This document shows positions 63,397 to 64,000 of a stretch of DNA of 64,000 nucleotides, piece after piece. The DNA is from a bacterium. Its GTDB lineage: Bacteria; Hinthialibacterota; Hinthialibacteria; H5-UNCL2. The translations under genes and the position numbers were made by a program. The notes below the pieces were generated by a model that did not search any database, had not been told where the DNA came from, and saw nothing but the letters and a program-made list of their open reading frames with translations. The stretch covers positions 1-64,000 of the forward strand of contig JABTUV010000009.1 of NCBI GenBank assembly GCA_015075175.1, written 5' to 3'. The first letter of the stretch is position 1; every line of letters starts with the position of its first letter.

Positions 63397-64000
63397 TCAA
63401 CCGGCGGCCTCCGACGTGTACGTAATCAGCCTCTCGGGATCGAAGCGCAGGAAGGCTTGCCCTCGCGCGCCAGCACCGCGTTGAAGGCCTCCACCGTGGC
63501 GCGGTCGAAATGTTGGCCGGCGCGTTTGCCAGATACTGGCGGCGCGCCCAGCGACCAGGCTGGCTTGTAGGCGCGCTCCGTCACCAGCGCGTCGAACACC
63601 TCGCATACGATGAGGAGATGCGCCTCGCGCGCGATCCCCTCGCCCGTGACGCCTGAGGGATAGCCCTTGCCGTCCATGCGCTCGTGATGCTGGAAAATCC
63701 AGCGCCGCACCTCCGACAGCGACCTCGATGGGAGAGAGAATCTTGTCGCCGATGGCCGGATGCCGGCGCATCTCCGCCCACTCCACCTCGGTGAGCGGAG
63801 CGGGCTTGCGCAAAATCGAGTCGGGAATGCCGATCTTGCCGATGTCGTGCAGAATGCCGGCCACCCCCAGCTTCTCCAGCGTGACGCGGTCGAAGCCGAG
63901 CATCTCGCCCACCGATTCGCAGTAATGCACCACGCGGTCGGAGTGGCCGCGCGTGTAGGGGTCCTTGGCCTCGACCGCGTAGGAAAGGGCGCGGATCACG
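63397..64000 (-). CDS. HD-GYP domain phosphodiesterase, partial and frame-shifted
   Basis: The gene runs in from beyond the right edge of the window. Visible HD-GYP pieces: DPYTRGHSDRVVHYCE, GVAGILHDIGKIGIPD (metal-binding HD pair), KPAPLTEVEWAEMRRHPAIG, then after a slip near 63715 HHERMDGKGYPSGVTGEGI (with the GYP motif) and VCEVFDALVTERAYKP. Two more slips near 63525 and 63455 precede the end. HD-GYP proteins hydrolyse cyclic di-GMP; the sensory part, if any, is outside the window. Confidence 0.88.
   Translation of the reverse strand, partial: VIRALSYAVEAKDPYTRGHSDRVVHYCESVGEMLGFDRVTLEKLGVAGILHDIGKIGIPDSILRKPAPLTEVEWAEMRRHPAIGDKILSPIEVAVGGAALDFPASRAHGRQGLSLRRHGRGDRARGASPHRMRGVRRAGDGARLQASLVAGRAASIWQTRRPTFRPRHGGGLQRGAGARGQAFLRFDPERLITYTSEAAG

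Overview
The window is 64 kb of GC-rich bacterial chromosome with no rRNA, tRNA, phage, CRISPR array or recognisable transposase gene. The gene mix suggests an uncultivated bacterium of the Planctomycetota/Verrucomicrobiota kind or a neighbouring phylum such as Hydrogenedentota or Sumerlaeota. The reasons are: DUF2961 (GH172) and GH106 glycosidases, a YVTN-propeller/dockerin giant protein, uroporphyrinogen-decarboxylase-like and MetE-like methyltransferases, scattered rhamnose genes, and heavy loads of extragenic palindromes. This placement is an inference from gene content, not a phylogeny.

Layout. 0-9 kb (minus strand): quinol-dependent nitric oxide reductase with a good promoter, then glutamate synthase gltD and a frame-shifted gltB. 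9.5-17.3 kb (plus): membrane histidine kinase, a Doc-type toxin-antitoxin pair lodged on the opposite strand, the sigma-54 response regulator, FxsA, a small exported protein, glycyl-tRNA synthetase and a DUF6812 protein. 17.6-22.2 kb (minus): giant secreted protein with propeller, Fn3, caspase-like and dockerin-like parts. 22.6-29.6 kb (plus): broken DUF255 thioredoxin-like gene, VanZ-like membrane protein, and a lower-GC pair (GT39-like membrane protein, lipoprotein). 29.8-32.5 kb (minus): RhaT-like symporter and an L-fucose/L-arabinose isomerase-family protein. 32.9-42.2 kb: family-4 uracil-DNA glycosylase, SGNH hydrolase, SLC13 transporter, DUF6504, MetE-like enzyme, nucleotidyltransferase, UroD-like methyltransferase, broken GH172 gene. 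42.6-47 kb: HU, a triple TRASH/YHS-like metal-binding protein, rhaI and rhaB. 47-55.5 kb: assimilatory sulfur island. 55.9-64 kb: LysM/M23 peptidase, ChrB-like protein, broken GH106 rhamnosidase, broken priA, and an HD-GYP gene cut by the window edge.

How genes work together. CysD/CysN make APS, a [4Fe-4S]-type CysH reduces it to sulfite, and the siroheme enzyme reduces sulfite to sulfide; CobA and the Met8-like enzyme make siroheme. Two strong sigma-70-like promoters of this island carry the same 20-bp motif, and the cobA and met8-cysHDN promoters are divergent with overlapping -35 boxes. GH106, RhaT, RhaI and RhaB together would release, import, isomerise and phosphorylate L-rhamnose, but they lie in separate places.

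The most unusual feature is a large set of short extragenic hairpins. Most share a 5' GTAG/GTAA, a stem of about 7 bp and a 2-4 nt loop, while the stem sequence differs freely from copy to copy but stays self-complementary. In four genes the GTAR of a hairpin is also the stop codon. This resembles REP/BIME elements of RAYT transposases, but with many unrelated stems. A second, in-frame palindrome sits inside gltB. About thirteen genes contain frameshifts; I cannot tell pseudogenes from sequence errors.
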